From: Aquabacterium sp. NJ1
GTDB lineage: Bacteria; Pseudomonadota; Gammaproteobacteria; Burkholderiales; Burkholderiaceae_C
Direction of reading: 5' to 3'
Assembly: GCF_000768065.1 (NCBI RefSeq)
Contig: NZ_JRKM01000001.1
Location: forward strand, 930,001-994,000
Length of the DNA stretch: 64,000 bases
In this document: positions 1-9,183 of the stretch, one piece after another
Numbering within the stretch: position 1 is the stretch's first letter
Layout of the letters: every line of letters starts with the position of its first letter
Translations under genes and position numbers: made by a program
Notes under the pieces: generated by a model
Databases searched by the model: none
What the model saw: only the letters and a program-made list of their open reading frames with translations
What the model was told of the DNA's origin: nothing

Positions 1-1529
1 TGAACGAGCGAGGCCACCAGGCCCATCAGGCCATGGATCACCCAGACACCGGCATCCCAGCACGGGGCCCACAACGTCCCCAGCAGGGCCATTGGCGTGA
101 TGCAGATCGTGAAGACAGGAATGGCGATCAGGTTGACCAGCAGGCTGCTGATCGAGGCCTGCTGAAACACGACCAGGCTCAAGGGCATCAAGGCCAGCGT
201 GATCAGGCACTGGATGCGCACGAGCTGGCACAAGTCCCCCCAGGCCTTCGCCGCCCAGCCCCGCAGGCGCTCGCTCATGGAGGATGGCTCCGGCCCGGCA
301 GGCTGGACCTCGGTGTGCAGTGGCGAGGCCGCCAGGCCTGCGGACAACAAGACCCCCACCGCCACATACGACAACCAGAACCCGGCCTGCCGCACGGCCC
401 AGGGGTCCAGCACCGTCAGCCCCACGGCACTGACCATCCACACCAGTGGCCATGGCCAGCGCCGGCCACCCGATCGCAAGCAGCACACCATGGCCATCAT
501 CCACACCGTCCGCTGGGCCGGCACGCCCCACCCCGCCAGCACCGCATACAAACCGCTGGCACACACCGCCGCCCACATGGCCACATCGGGCGCAGGCCAC
601 CAGTGCATGCCTCTGGGCCACCGTGACCAGAGCCGGCGCACCAGCAAGGCTGCCATCCAGCCAAACATGGCAATGTGCGCGCCGCTGATGCTGACGAGGT
701 GGGTGATCCCGGCCTGGCGGAACAAGCCCCAGTCATCTTGCTCGATAGCCGATTGATCCCCCACGGACAAGCCCGCCAGGATGCCCGCCGCACGCCTGTC
801 TGGCACATGCTCGAAGATCGCGCCCCGTATGCGCTGGCGCCAGCGGTCCATCACCCCTTGCCAAGGCCACTCGGCCTGATCGCTGATGCGGCGTGCACCC
901 TGCCCGTCTCCCACCCCCTTGGCCCGCACCTTGCCCACCGCCCTGACACCCCGCTCGAAATAGGCCAGCGTCCCGTCAAAGGCACCAGGGTTGGATTGGC
1001 CATCTGGCGCATGCAGTTGCACCGTCACCTGCCATTGCTCACCAGCCAGGGGCAGCACGCCATCTTGAACGGCCATGCGCACACTCAGGTGCCGCGGCCA
1101 GTCACGGGCCATGGTGTCAGTGTCCAGTCCCCGCTGCGGCAACCAGTTGATCACCCGGGCATCCAGCACGGCACCGCCTGGCACGGGTTGAGGCAAGCCT
1201 TCCACCTGCACGAGGGCGGACACCGCTTGCCCCACCCACGCATCAGGGATGGCTTCGTGCATGCGGGCGCTCGCGCGCCACGCCGTGGAAGACCAGGCCA
1301 AGGCCAGCACGGCCAACGCGCTCAGGGCCAGCCATGCCCAGCACAAACCGCGCCGCCATCGCGCAAACCTGATCCAGGGCCGGCGCCTCGCCCAGATCAA
1401 GGCGATCAAGCCGACCCCGGACACACCCGCAACCCATGCCGACGCCCAAGCCGGTGGCAACGCCCCCGCGCCGGTCTGCCAGAACACCCCCCACAACCAG
1501 GCCCCAGCCCAGACCAGCCACACACCCAT
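1..1529 (-). CDS. comEC: ComEC/Rec2 DNA-uptake channel protein, 5' part (runs off window)
   Basis: Reading the minus strand from an ATG at 1529 gives an uninterrupted frame of 509 codons to the window edge; an in-frame TGA lies 33 bases upstream of that ATG. The product would be the inner-membrane channel that carries single-stranded DNA into the cytoplasm during transformation. Seen: N-terminal hydrophobic segments, an OB-fold-like periplasmic part (about residues 90-220), then the competence-domain signatures SISGAHIAMF (about residue 280) and GVPAQRTVWMM (about 339), with many membrane spans after that. The family is usually 700-850 residues, so the rest, including any metallo-beta-lactamase domain, lies outside. 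Family identity is firm; the start is less so because the ribosome site is weak. Confidence 0.88.
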   Translation of the reverse strand, partial: MGVWLVWAGAWLWGVFWQTGAGALPPAWASAWVAGVSGVGLIALIWARRRPWIRFARWRRGLCWAWLALSALAVLALAWSSTAWRASARMHEAIPDAWVGQAVSALVQVEGLPQPVPGGAVLDARVINWLPQRGLDTDTMARDWPRHLSVRMAVQDGVLPLAGEQWQVTVQLHAPDGQSNPGAFDGTLAYFERGVRAVGKVRAKGVGDGQGARRISDQAEWPWQGVMDRWRQRIRGAIFEHVPDRRAAGILAGLSVGDQSAIEQDDWGLFRQAGITHLVSISGAHIAMFGWMAALLVRRLWSRWPRGMHWWPAPDVAMWAAVCASGLYAVLAGWGVPAQRTVWMMAMVCCLRSGGRRWPWPLVWMVSAVGLTVLDPWAVRQAGFWLSYVAVGVLLSAGLAASPLHTEVQPAGPEPSSMSERLRGWAAKAWGDLCQLVRIQCLITLALMPLSLVVFQQASISSLLVNLIAIPVFTICITPMALLGTLWAPCWDAGVWVIHGLMGLVASLV

Positions 1530-1664
1530 CACCCGCCACCCACATTTTTTGTGTTGCCATCTGTATCAATGGCTGCGGCATTGTGTGGAGCACATTAAAC
1601 AGCGGCAAGCACCCCGATAGGTGGCGATGAACGGGGGATGGACAAGGCACAGCACAATCCAGCC

Positions 1665-2069
1665 ATGAACACAGGAAGCTGCCTGTGCGGGGGCATTCAA
1701 TTCCGCATCCTCACCGACATCCCACCGATTCAGATCTGTTATTGCAGCCAGTGCCGCAAGGCGCAGGGTTCGGCGTTTGCCGGCAATGCGCCCATCCCGG
1801 CAGCAGACTTCGAGCTGGTATCGGGGCAAGCCTTGATGCAGGCATACGAGGCCACGCCGGGCAAGCGCCGCTGGTTCTGCAAATGCTGCGGCTCGCCCAT
1901 CTACAGCGAGCGAGACAGCCTGCCGGGCGTGCTGCGCGTGCGCATGGGCACGGTGGACGAGCCCATCCAGGCCGGCCTGGCCTTTCATGCCTATGTGGGA
2001 TCAGGCTGCAGCTGGTGGGCAGCGCCAGACGATGGTCGCCCGCACCACCCGGCCAGCCCGACCACCTGA
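1665..2069 (+). CDS. GFA family zinc-binding protein
   Basis: About 134 residues. It starts with the family pattern CLCGGIQF, followed by CYCSQCRKAQGSAF and, near residue 78, FCKCCGSPIYS; these cysteine pairs bind zinc in GFA (glutathione-dependent formaldehyde-activating) proteins. The founding enzyme couples formaldehyde to glutathione, but most family members have no proven activity, so a formaldehyde role is not claimed here. An ATG at 1638 would add nine residues; neither start has a good ribosome site, and I prefer 1665 because the family starts just before the first CxC. It diverges from comEC, about 135 bases away. Confidence 0.82.
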   Translation: MNTGSCLCGGIQFRILTDIPPIQICYCSQCRKAQGSAFAGNAPIPAADFELVSGQALMQAYEATPGKRRWFCKCCGSPIYSERDSLPGVLRVRMGTVDEPIQAGLAFHAYVGSGCSWWAAPDDGRPHHPASPTT

Positions 2070-2096
2070 GTGCAATGGCCACGCGCCCTGCCAAAC

Positions 2097-2978
2097 TCAA
2101 GCCAAAGCCGGATAGGTGAACAGCAGGAAGTGCGTAGCATTGACCGCGATGTGCGTGAGGATGGCCGCCTCGATGCGCCGGGTGCGCGCATAGGCCGCCG
2201 CATACCCGAGCCCGGCAACGGTGGCCAGCAGGGCAAAGGGCCACCCACCACCCAGGTGGACGGCACCAAACAAGATCGCAGACACCAGCGCCGGCAGCCA
2301 GCACACCAGTGGCGATGCCCCCCATGCCTGAGCCAACCGTTCCTGCAACAGCCCACGGAAGAATGCCTCCTCGGCCACACAGGTGAACAGCAAGTTGATG
2401 GCGAGGAAGGCTGGCGCCTGCACCGGCCACTTCGGATCCCAGTGGATCAAATGGGTTGCCACACCCAAGCCCAGCACCAGGGCCACGGTAAGCAGCAAGA
2501 TGGGTGCGGTGGCCAACAGCATGGCGCGCCATTCAGGCAGCGAGCCACAACGCCGGCACACCCAGACCAGCAGCCCCAGGCCGGCCAGGGCCTTGTCCAC
2601 GCTGGCGAACAAGGCAAAAGGTGGCGCGTCCGGACTCAGCCGAACGGCTTCAAACACCGGCACGCGGTGAAACCAGGGGAAGGCGTGCAAAGCCAGCGCC
2701 AGCGCCATCACGCCAAAGGCCAGAGGCGGCCACTTTGATGAGGCGCTCGACGAGGCGCTTTCCTGGGCCCACCACCCCAGCCACATGAAAACGGCCAGTG
2801 GCAACAGCGCGGCCCAGTTCAGCACGCCACCGGCCAGGCCAGCCAGGACGGCCGCCACCAGCAACCACACCCAAGGCGCACCCCAGCCGCCGGCCGCGCC
2901 GCTGCGCGCCGGGCTTGGCCACCAGCTCACCACAATGGCCAGGCCCAGCAGCCCCACACTCACATCGGCCATCACCAT
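2097..2978 (-). CDS. CPBP (CAAX/Abi-type) intramembrane glutamic endopeptidase
   Basis: A 293-residue polytopic membrane protein. The C-terminal half holds the CPBP motifs: VAEEAFFRG with the paired glutamates and arginine (about 203-208), FGAVHLGGGW with its histidine (about 241) and HIAVNATHF (about 276-284). Family members cleave prenylated proteins, process peptides or act in bacteriocin self-immunity; the substrate here is unknown. The start at 2978 is chosen because AGGAAGG lies nine bases upstream; a longer frame to 3056 has no such site. It is convergent with the GFA gene and divergent from ridA, with no partner gene that hints at a substrate. Confidence 0.85.
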   Translation of the reverse strand: MVMADVSVGLLGLAIVVSWWPSPARSGAAGGWGAPWVWLLVAAVLAGLAGGVLNWAALLPLAVFMWLGWWAQESASSSASSKWPPLAFGVMALALALHAFPWFHRVPVFEAVRLSPDAPPFALFASVDKALAGLGLLVWVCRRCGSLPEWRAMLLATAPILLLTVALVLGLGVATHLIHWDPKWPVQAPAFLAINLLFTCVAEEAFFRGLLQERLAQAWGASPLVCWLPALVSAILFGAVHLGGGWPFALLATVAGLGYAAAYARTRRIEAAILTHIAVNATHFLLFTYPALA

Positions 2979-3110
2979 CGATCGGCACCTTCCTGAATTG
3001 CTTGTAATTGCTTGTATCACCCTGTCAAACCGGGTGTCAGGCAGTCGGTGTAGCATTCCCGTTCAGGCCGCTGCCTGCGGCACAAACCGATATTTGACCC
3101 CACGCTGACC

Positions 3111-3566
3111 ATGTCCATCGAACAACGCCTCAAAGACCTCGGCATCACCCTGCCCCCGGTGTCGGTGCCCGCCGCCGCCTATGTGCCCTTCGTGCGCACC
3201 GGCAACCTGGTCTTTCTGTCCGGCCACATCGCCAAGAAGGACGGCCAGGTCTGGGCTGGGCAACTGGGCAAGAACATGGCCACGGCTGACGGCAAGGCCG
3301 CAGCGCGCGCCGTCGCCATCGACCTGATGGGCACGCTCAGCGTGGCCGCCGGGGGGCTGGACAAGGTCGTGCGCATCGTCAAGGTCATGAGCCTGGTCAA
3401 CAGCACGCCTGACTTCACGGAACACCACCTGGTCACCAATGGCTGCTCGGAACTGCTGGGCGAGGTCTTTGGTGAAGCCGGCGTGCATGCCCGCAGCGCG
3501 TTCGGCGTGGCGCAGATCCCGCTGGGGGCCTGCGTTGAAATCGAACTGATCGCCGAAGTGCGCTGA
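3111..3566 (+). CDS. RidA/YjgF family protein
   Basis: 151 residues. RidA enzymes hydrolyse reactive enamine/imine intermediates formed by PLP enzymes. The C-terminal pattern HARSAFGVAQIPLG followed by CVEIELIAEV is the family signature, with the conserved arginine positioned to bind a carboxylate, and the N-terminal half has the usual GNLVFLSGHIA strand. At about 150 residues it belongs to the longer subgroup rather than the 128-residue archetype. dsbB begins 8 bases after its stop, so the two are likely co-transcribed. The exact substrate cannot be told from sequence. Confidence 0.9.
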   Translation: MSIEQRLKDLGITLPPVSVPAAAYVPFVRTGNLVFLSGHIAKKDGQVWAGQLGKNMATADGKAAARAVAIDLMGTLSVAAGGLDKVVRIVKVMSLVNSTPDFTEHHLVTNGCSELLGEVFGEAGVHARSAFGVAQIPLGACVEIELIAEVR

Positions 3567-3574
3567 GCCCCGTC

Positions 3575-4063
3575 ATGGCCAAGTTGTCTCCGCGTCTCGC
3601 ACTGAGTTTGATGGGCCTGGCCAGCGGCGTGTCCGTTGCGCTGGCCCTGCTGGCACAGCACAAGTTCGGCATGGAGCCCTGCCCCTGGTGCATCCTGCAA
3701 CGCATGATCTTCATCGTTCTGACGGTGCTGTGCCTGCTGGCCGCCGCCCTGCCCGGCGCGCTGCCACGTCGTGCGCTGTCGGCCCTCACCTTGCCCTTGA
3801 CGCTGGGCGGCATCGGCGCAGCCCTGTGGCAGCACTTTGTGGCCGCCAAGTCGGCATCCTGCGCCCTGACCTTCGCCGACAAGCTCATCACCTTCGTTGG
3901 CGCTGACACGCGTTGGCCCGACATCTTCGAGGTGCGCGCCTCGTGTGCCGATGCCGCCGCCAGCGTGCTGGGCGTGCCCTTCGAGTTCTGGAGCCTGGCT
4001 TTGTTCGCCGTGGTGGGCATGGCCCTGCTCTACAGCATCGTCACCCCCGACCGCCGTGCTTGA
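3575..4063 (+). CDS. dsbB: Disulfide bond formation protein B
   Basis: 162 residues with four membrane segments. DsbB reoxidises periplasmic DsbA and passes the electrons to quinone. The catalytic CPWC pair is at residues 36-39, after the first membrane helix; the second periplasmic loop has the partner cysteines at about 96 and 124. Length and cysteine spacing fit the betaproteobacterial form. The 3' end overlaps the proposed GTG start of the downstream pabB-pabC gene by 8 bases, so translational coupling is likely. No dsbA is present in this window. Confidence 0.95.
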   Translation: MAKLSPRLALSLMGLASGVSVALALLAQHKFGMEPCPWCILQRMIFIVLTVLCLLAAALPGALPRRALSALTLPLTLGGIGAALWQHFVAAKSASCALTFADKLITFVGADTRWPDIFEVRASCADAAASVLGVPFEFWSLALFAVVGMALLYSIVTPDRRA

Positions 4064-5951
4064 CCAAGACCCGAGCCTGCCCACCGCGCTGCTGGACTTC
4101 CCGGCGCACGAGGGGCAGGAAGGCCCGCGCCAGCGCTGGCGTTTCGAGCGCCCGGTGCGCTGGCTGGTGGCCCATGACCCCTCACAGGTGGCAGGCTTGC
4201 TGGACGCCGCACACGCCCACGCCAAGGCCGGCCAATGGTGTGTCGGCTGGGTGGCGTATGAAGCTGCACCGGGGCTGGATGCGCACCTGCCCGTCAAGGC
4301 CTTGCCGCCCGGCCAGCCTTATGCCGTGTGGGCCGTGTTCGATGAGGCCCAGCCCTGGGCCGGTGACGAGATCGTGCCGGGCGCAGCCGCAAGCTGGTCG
4401 ACAGGCCCCTGGCAAGCCGACCTGGACGACGAGGCCGCCACACAGCGCATCCAGCAGATCCACGAACTGATCCGTGCTGGCGAGGTCTACCAGGTCAACC
4501 TGACCACGCAGCGCCACTCGGCCTACCAAGGCGAGCCCTCGTCCCTTTGGCCCTACTTCATGGCCTTGCGCCGCAGCCAGCCACAAGGCTACGGCTTGAT
4601 GCTGGATGCACGCGCGGCCTGCCGTGCCCCAGGGGCGGTGTTGAGCGTGTCCCCAGAGCTGTTTTTTGACTGGGATGGCCACACGCTGACCACGCGCCCC
4701 ATGAAGGGCACCGCTGCCCGCGGCCTGGATGCGCAGTCGGATACCGAGGCTGCAGCGCACCTGCGCACCAGCACCAAGGAGCGCGCAGAGAACCTCATGA
4801 TCGTGGACCTGCTGCGCAACGACCTGTCGCGGGTCGCCGAAGTGGGCAGCGTGCAGGTGCCTTCGCTGTTTGATGTGCAGGCCTTGCCCACGGTGTGGCA
4901 GATGACCTCCACCGTCACGGCCCGAAGCCGCGCAGGCCTGAAACTCAGCGAGGTGTTTGCGGCGCTCTTCCCGTGTGGTTCGGTCACCGGCGCGCCCAAG
5001 CGCCAGGCCATGCACCACATCGCCCGGCTGGAGCGCAGCGCCCGTGGCGTTTACTGCGGCGCCGTGGGCATGATGGCGCCGGGCGGGCGGGTCACGTTCA
5101 ACGTGCCCATCCGCACCGTGTGCGTGCACACCCCGCCGCCGCCTGCCCCGTGGTCCGCCCATTGCGGCATCGGCAGCGGCATCACGCTGGATGCCACGCC
5201 TGCCGGCGAAGTGGCCGAGTGGCATGCCAAACAAGCCTTTCTCAAGCGCGCCGACAGCCCCTTCCAGCTGCTGGAATCGATGCGGCTGGAGCAAGGCCAG
5301 ATCCCGCGCCTGAGCCTGCACCTGCAACGCCTTGCCGCCAGTGCATGGCACTTTGGCTGGGCCTGGGGCGAGGCGCAAGAACAGCGCGTGCGAGAAGCCC
5401 TGAACGCGCTTTGTCAGGCGCACCCGGCCGGGGTGCACAAGGTGAGGCTGCTGTTGTCCGTCGATGGTCATATCAATGCCCAAGCCAGCCCTTTGATCGG
5501 CCCGGGCTCGGCTCCTGAGACGCATCCGCCACCGTGGACCCCGCAAAGTACGTCGGCAGACCTCACGCCCGATGATCGGCCGACCGTGACCGTTCAGCTG
5601 GCCGAACAGGCCATGCCCCCCGCTGACGACTTTATCCGCCACAAGACCACCAGGCGCCAGGCCTACGCGCCCTTCGCCCCCAAAGACGGGGCGTTCGACA
5701 CCTTGCTGTTCAACCAGGCGGGCGAGCTCACCGAGTTCACCATCGGCAACCTGGCCTTGAAGCTCGATGGCCATTGGTACACCCCGCCCCTTGCCGCCGG
5801 CCTGCTGCCCGGCGTGATGCGCGCCAGCCTGCTGGCACAGGGCGCCTTGCACGAGCGCACGTTGACACTCAACGACCTTGCCCAGGCGCAAGGGATGGCA
5901 TTGCTCAACAGCGTGCGCGGCTGGCTGCCGGTGCGTCTCGCTCGCGCTTAG
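4056..5951 (+). CDS. pabB: Aminodeoxychorismate synthase component I fused to PabC-like lyase
   Basis: About 631 residues in two enzymes of p-aminobenzoate (folate) synthesis. The N-terminal chorismate-binding part has EVYQVNLTTQ (about 145), RPMKGTAARG (about 214-223), ERAENLMIVDLLRND (about 242-256), CGSVTGAPKRQAM (about 307) and GIGSGI. From about residue 400 comes a class IV aminotransferase-like ADC lyase, with the likely PLP lysine in HKTTRR (about 530) and the signature GELTEFTIGN. The GTG at 4056 is preferred because translation then starts right at the PabB homology; frames further upstream only read through dsbB out of frame. The glutamine amidotransferase subunit (PabA) is not in this window. 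Confidence 0.92.
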   Translation: MLDQDPSLPTALLDFPAHEGQEGPRQRWRFERPVRWLVAHDPSQVAGLLDAAHAHAKAGQWCVGWVAYEAAPGLDAHLPVKALPPGQPYAVWAVFDEAQPWAGDEIVPGAAASWSTGPWQADLDDEAATQRIQQIHELIRAGEVYQVNLTTQRHSAYQGEPSSLWPYFMALRRSQPQGYGLMLDARAACRAPGAVLSVSPELFFDWDGHTLTTRPMKGTAARGLDAQSDTEAAAHLRTSTKERAENLMIVDLLRNDLSRVAEVGSVQVPSLFDVQALPTVWQMTSTVTARSRAGLKLSEVFAALFPCGSVTGAPKRQAMHHIARLERSARGVYCGAVGMMAPGGRVTFNVPIRTVCVHTPPPPAPWSAHCGIGSGITLDATPAGEVAEWHAKQAFLKRADSPFQLLESMRLEQGQIPRLSLHLQRLAASAWHFGWAWGEAQEQRVREALNALCQAHPAGVHKVRLLLSVDGHINAQASPLIGPGSAPETHPPPWTPQSTSADLTPDDRPTVTVQLAEQAMPPADDFIRHKTTRRQAYAPFAPKDGAFDTLLFNQAGELTEFTIGNLALKLDGHWYTPPLAAGLLPGVMRASLLAQGALHERTLTLNDLAQAQGMALLNSVRGWLPVRLARA

Positions 5952-6045
5952 CCGAAACCCGGCCCCCCCGGTGCCACCGCGCGCCAGTTACCCAACAGAC
6001 AACATGGCCAATGTGCACAAAGCGGGCATATTGCGCACAATAAAT

Positions 6046-6075
6046 ACCGATCAGTCACTTTTAATACTGATTGGT
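6046..6075. promoter_or_regulatory. Inverted repeat upstream of the fasciclin gene
   Basis: ACCGATCAGT (6046-6055) and ACTGATTGGT (6066-6075) form a 10-bp inverted repeat with one mismatch around a 10-base AT-rich centre, ending 24 bases before the next ATG. The surrounding 50 bases are much richer in A and T than the genes around them, as expected for a promoter. The centre-to-centre spacing of about two helix turns suggests an operator for a dimeric regulator. It could instead fold in the 5' leader. The factor is unknown. Confidence 0.4.
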
Positions 6076-6099
6076 TTAACCCCATTCCAGGAGCCACCC

Positions 6100-6666
6100 A
6101 TGTTCAAGTTCGCCCGCCTTCCTCGCCTGTCGCTGCGTCAACTGACCCCGGTCGCGGCCATTGCTTCCGCCCTCTTTGCCTTGACGCCCGCCCAGGCGAC
6201 GCCCTTCAACCTGAGCGCCTACCTCAGTTGCCGCCACACCCAGCTCACCGAGTTCCCCGGCACCATCGTGGATGCGGCGATGGCCACGCCGCAATTGAGC
6301 ACGCTGGTGTCCCTGGTGGTCGCGGCAGACCTGACCGGTGCGCTCTCCGGCAAAGGCCCGCTGACCGTGTTCGCGCCCACCAACGATGCCTTCGCCCAGG
6401 TTCCCGGGCCGCTGCTGGACCTCATCGGCAGCGATCCCAAACTGTTGACCAAGGTCCTCACCTACCACGTCACCAGCGGCACAGCCGACCCGCGCCGCAG
6501 CCTCATCCCCACACAGGTCCCCACCCTGCAGGGGCAAAGCCTGTTCCTGACCTATGACGCCGACGGTGCTTCAGTGAACCAGTCGGTGGCCAGTTGCAAG
6601 GGTGTGAAGACCACCAACGGTACGGTCTGGCTGATCGACAGCGTCTTGCTGCCACAATTCAAGTGA
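6100..6666 (+). CDS. Secreted fasciclin (FAS1) domain protein
   Basis: 188 residues. A Sec signal peptide occupies about residues 1-34, with a hydrophobic core and likely cleavage after AQA. A single FAS1 domain follows, with the two conserved blocks: LTVFAPTNDAF (H1) and, after KVLTYHV, the C-terminal strand ending IDSVLLP. FAS1 domains mediate adhesion or protein-protein contact; bacterial single-domain forms are exported and poorly characterised. Two cysteines in the mature part (near residues 43 and 172) could form a disulfide. CCAGGAG lies 6-7 bases before the ATG. An inverted repeat precedes the gene. Confidence 0.88.
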   Translation: MFKFARLPRLSLRQLTPVAAIASALFALTPAQATPFNLSAYLSCRHTQLTEFPGTIVDAAMATPQLSTLVSLVVAADLTGALSGKGPLTVFAPTNDAFAQVPGPLLDLIGSDPKLLTKVLTYHVTSGTADPRRSLIPTQVPTLQGQSLFLTYDADGASVNQSVASCKGVKTTNGTVWLIDSVLLPQFK

Positions 6667-6782
6667 CCCAGCCGCACTGAGGCACTGCAAGCCTGCAGCG
6701 CGAGCGGGGTTTCCTGCCGCGCTGCCAGGCTTCGTTTCATGGTGGCCGCACACTCTTGGCTTTCTTTTACGCAACCACACTC

Positions 6783-7202
6783 ATGCGACTGCTGCACACC
6801 ATGCTGCGCGTTGGCAACCTCCAGCGCTCGATCGACTTCTACACCCAGGTCATGGGCATGACCTTGCTGCGCACCACCGACCGCCCGGAACAGCAATACA
6901 CGCTGGCCTTCCTGGGCTACGGGCGCAATCCTGAACATGCCGAGCTGGAGCTGACCTACAACTACGGCGTCGACCAGTACGAACTGGGCACGGCCTACGG
7001 CCACATCGCCATTGGCGTCGACAACGCAGCAGCGGTCTGCGACGCCGCCCGCGCCAAGATGGCCACGCTCGGCGGTTCGGTTTCGCGTGAGGCCGGCCCC
7101 ATCAAGGGCGGCACCACCGTCATCGCCTTCCTGACGGACCCGGATGGCTACAAGCTAGAGCTGATCGAACGCCCTCAGGCGGCCAGCGAGCTCACCCAGT
7201 AA
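6783..7202 (+). CDS. gloA: Lactoylglutathione lyase (glyoxalase I)
   Basis: 139 residues. The enzyme isomerises the hemithioacetal of methylglyoxal and glutathione to S-lactoylglutathione. Metal ligands line up with the E. coli enzyme: His5, Glu56, His74 and a glutamate near 126 (in GYKLELIE). The compact length and absence of the eukaryotic insertions fit the nickel-dependent bacterial type. The ATG at 6783 aligns with the family start; a TTG at 6756 would add nine unrelated residues. No clear ribosome site precedes either. It is convergent with aroC. Confidence 0.95.
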   Translation: MRLLHTMLRVGNLQRSIDFYTQVMGMTLLRTTDRPEQQYTLAFLGYGRNPEHAELELTYNYGVDQYELGTAYGHIAIGVDNAAAVCDAARAKMATLGGSVSREAGPIKGGTTVIAFLTDPDGYKLELIERPQAASELTQ

Positions 7203-7220
7203 AAGCCACTCGGTAAAAGC

Positions 7221-7242
7221 AAAGGGCCCGAGGGCCCTTTGT
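7221..7242. terminator. Hairpin between convergent gloA and aroC
   Basis: CAAAGGGCC (7221-7229) pairs perfectly with GGCCCTTTG (7234-7242) around a 4-base loop. It sits 19 bases after the gloA stop and about 30 bases past the end of aroC, so it could serve both genes. There is no long T run on either side, so it may be a weak terminator or a 3'-end protecting hairpin. Confidence 0.5.
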
Positions 7243-7272
7243 GCTTGGAAGCTGCCGCCAGGCCTGCGCCCA

Positions 7273-8373
7273 TCAGGGCCGGCGCGCCGCGATCTGAGGC
7301 GTGTCCACGACCACATCACCACACTGTGCGCGATGGCGCAAGGCATGGTCGATCAACACCAGCGCCAGCATCGCCTCGGCAATCGGCGTGGCACGGATGC
7401 CGACACACGGATCGTGTCGCCCGAAGGTTTCCACCGTGGCAGGCTGCCCCTGCAGGTCGATGGACTGGCGCGGCGAGCGGATCGAGCTGGTCGGCTTGAT
7501 GGCAATCGCCACACGCAGGTCCTGCCCGGTCGAAATGCCACCCAGCACGCCACCAGCATGGTTGGAGGCAAAGCCATCGGGGTACAGCTCGTCGCCATGC
7601 ACCGTGCCGCGCTGGCTCACGCTCTCGAAGCCCGCGCCGATCTCCACGCCCTTCACCGCATTGATGCCCATCATCGCGTAGGCGATGTCGGCATCCAGCT
7701 TGTCGAACAGGGGCTCGCCCAGGCCCACCGGCATGCCCGACGCCTCGACGATCAGCTTGGCCCCGCAGGAGTCACCGTCCTTGCGCAACTCGTCCATATA
7801 GGCTTCCAGCGCCTCGATCTGGCTGACGTTGGGCGCAAAGAAGGGGTTGTTGGGCACATGCTCCCAGCCCTCGAAAGCAATCGGCATGGTACCCAGCTGG
7901 GTCATGCAGGCGCGGATCTCGGTACCGAACTGCTCGCGCAGCCACTTCTTGGCCACGGCGCCGGCGGCCACCATCGGGGCGGTCATGCGGGCGGAAGAGC
8001 GGCCACCACCACGCGGGTCGCGGATGCCGTACTTGTGCCAGTAGGTGTAATCAGCGTGCCCGGGGCGGAAGGTCTGCAGGATGTTGCCGTAGTCCTTGCT
8101 GCGCTGGTCCGTATTGCGGATCAGCAGGGCGATGGGCGCGCCCGTGGTTTTGCCTTCGTAGACACCGCTGAGGATCTCGACGGCATCCGGCTCATTGCGC
8201 TGGGTGACGTGGCGCGAGGTGCCAGGGCGGCGGCGATCCAGGTCGGGCTGGATGTCGGCTTCGGACAAGACCATGCCCGGTGGGCAGCCGTCGATCACGC
8301 AACCGATGGCCGGGCCATGCGATTCGCCAAAGTTCGTCACCGTGAACAAAAGACCAAGGGTGCTGCCAGCCAT
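7273..8373 (-). CDS. aroC: Chorismate synthase
   Basis: 366 residues. It catalyses the last shikimate-pathway step, EPSP to chorismate, using reduced FMN. Family signatures: [18 protein letters not shown] near the N-terminus, [14 protein letters not shown] around residue 105, [13 protein letters not shown] around 122, and the C-terminal [17 protein letters not shown]. Length matches the family. It supplies chorismate to the pabB-pabC product encoded nearby, though the two genes are on opposite strands and not co-transcribed. The start at 8373 aligns with the family N-terminus. Confidence 0.97.
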   Translation of the reverse strand: MAGSTLGLLFTVTNFGESHGPAIGCVIDGCPPGMVLSEADIQPDLDRRRPGTSRHVTQRNEPDAVEILSGVYEGKTTGAPIALLIRNTDQRSKDYGNILQTFRPGHADYTYWHKYGIRDPRGGGRSSARMTAPMVAAGAVAKKWLREQFGTEIRACMTQLGTMPIAFEGWEHVPNNPFFAPNVSQIEALEAYMDELRKDGDSCGAKLIVEASGMPVGLGEPLFDKLDADIAYAMMGINAVKGVEIGAGFESVSQRGTVHGDELYPDGFASNHAGGVLGGISTGQDLRVAIAIKPTSSIRSPRQSIDLQGQPATVETFGRHDPCVGIRATPIAEAMLALVLIDHALRHRAQCGDVVVDTPQIAARRP

Positions 8374-8450
8374 AGCGCCAATTCTTGAGAAGTCGAAAGC
8401 GGAAGACCGCTATTGTCCCCCATCGGCCCGCGCCTGGCTGCCGGAATGCA

Positions 8451-8473
8451 AAACGCCCGGCAGAACCGGGCGT
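8451..8473 (-). terminator. Intrinsic terminator after the CBS-domain gene
   Basis: On the minus strand ACGCCCGG, a 5-base loop and CCGGGCGT form a perfect 8-bp GC-rich stem followed by TTTTGC. It lies about 47 bases after the stop of the CBS-domain gene and about 80 bases before aroC starts. Confidence 0.65.
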
Positions 8474-8519
8474 GGCATGCTGCATGGCGCGCACAGGCGC
8501 CCATCGGGTGACGCAGGCG

Positions 8520-8990
8520 TCAGAGCAAGGCGGGGCGTTCGCGCTCGGCTTCCTCTTCGACAGGCCAATCACGAATGTAGGCCTTGAGCATGCGGTTTTC
8601 GAAGTCCTGGCCGTCCACCACGGCCTTGGCCACGTCGTAGAAAGAGATCACGCCCATCAGGGTCTTTTGGGTCATGACCGGCATGTAGCGCGCATGGCGG
8701 TTGAGCATCATGCGACGCACTTCGTCGATTTCGGTTTCGGGCGTGCAGGTCAAGGGGTGATCGTCCATCACCGAACGCACGGTCATGGCGCCCACGGAGC
8801 CGCCATTGCGCACCACGCCCTGGATCACCTCGCGAAACGTGAGCATGCCGACCAGGTCGCCATGTTCCATCACCACGAGCGAGCCAATGTCATGTTCGGC
8901 CATCGTGGTCGTGGCCTCGGACAGGGGCTGATCAGGCTGAACGGTGAACAGGGTGCTGCCTTTGACTCGCAGGATATCGCTGACTTTCAT
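8520..8990 (-). CDS. Two-CBS-domain protein
   Basis: 156 residues made almost wholly of two CBS motifs (about 1-60 and 72-135), for example GSLVVMEHGDLVGMLTFREV and ARYMPVMTQKTLMGVISFYDV. Such stand-alone CBS pairs bind adenine nucleotides (AMP, ATP, SAM) and act as energy sensors for partner proteins; the partner is unknown. The C-terminal tail is acidic (EEEAERERP). The start at 8990 is supported by GGAG nine bases upstream; a longer frame to 9083 has no ribosome site. It appears monocistronic. Confidence 0.88.
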   Translation of the reverse strand: MKVSDILRVKGSTLFTVQPDQPLSEATTTMAEHDIGSLVVMEHGDLVGMLTFREVIQGVVRNGGSVGAMTVRSVMDDHPLTCTPETEIDEVRRMMLNRHARYMPVMTQKTLMGVISFYDVAKAVVDGQDFENRMLKAYIRDWPVEEEAERERPALL

Positions 8991-9183
8991 GGTCTGTCTC
9001 CTCGATCGGTTGCACAAAAAAATTAGGGAAAGGTAGCGTTCAATATAGCCGCATCGGTGCGGGCTCGCCAAGAGGCAAAACAAGTCTGGAGCCCGGAAAA
9101 CGGACCGCGGGCCATCAAGCAGCCACGCCCTCAGCCTCCACCGCCCCGCTGTCGCCCCGGGTTCCCCCTGATCGCCCGAGTCG

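Noticed and set aside
33..1598. Plus-strand frames over the first 1.6 kb
   Set aside because: The minus strand encodes ComEC with clear motifs and no stop to the window edge; the plus-strand frames are low-complexity shadows.
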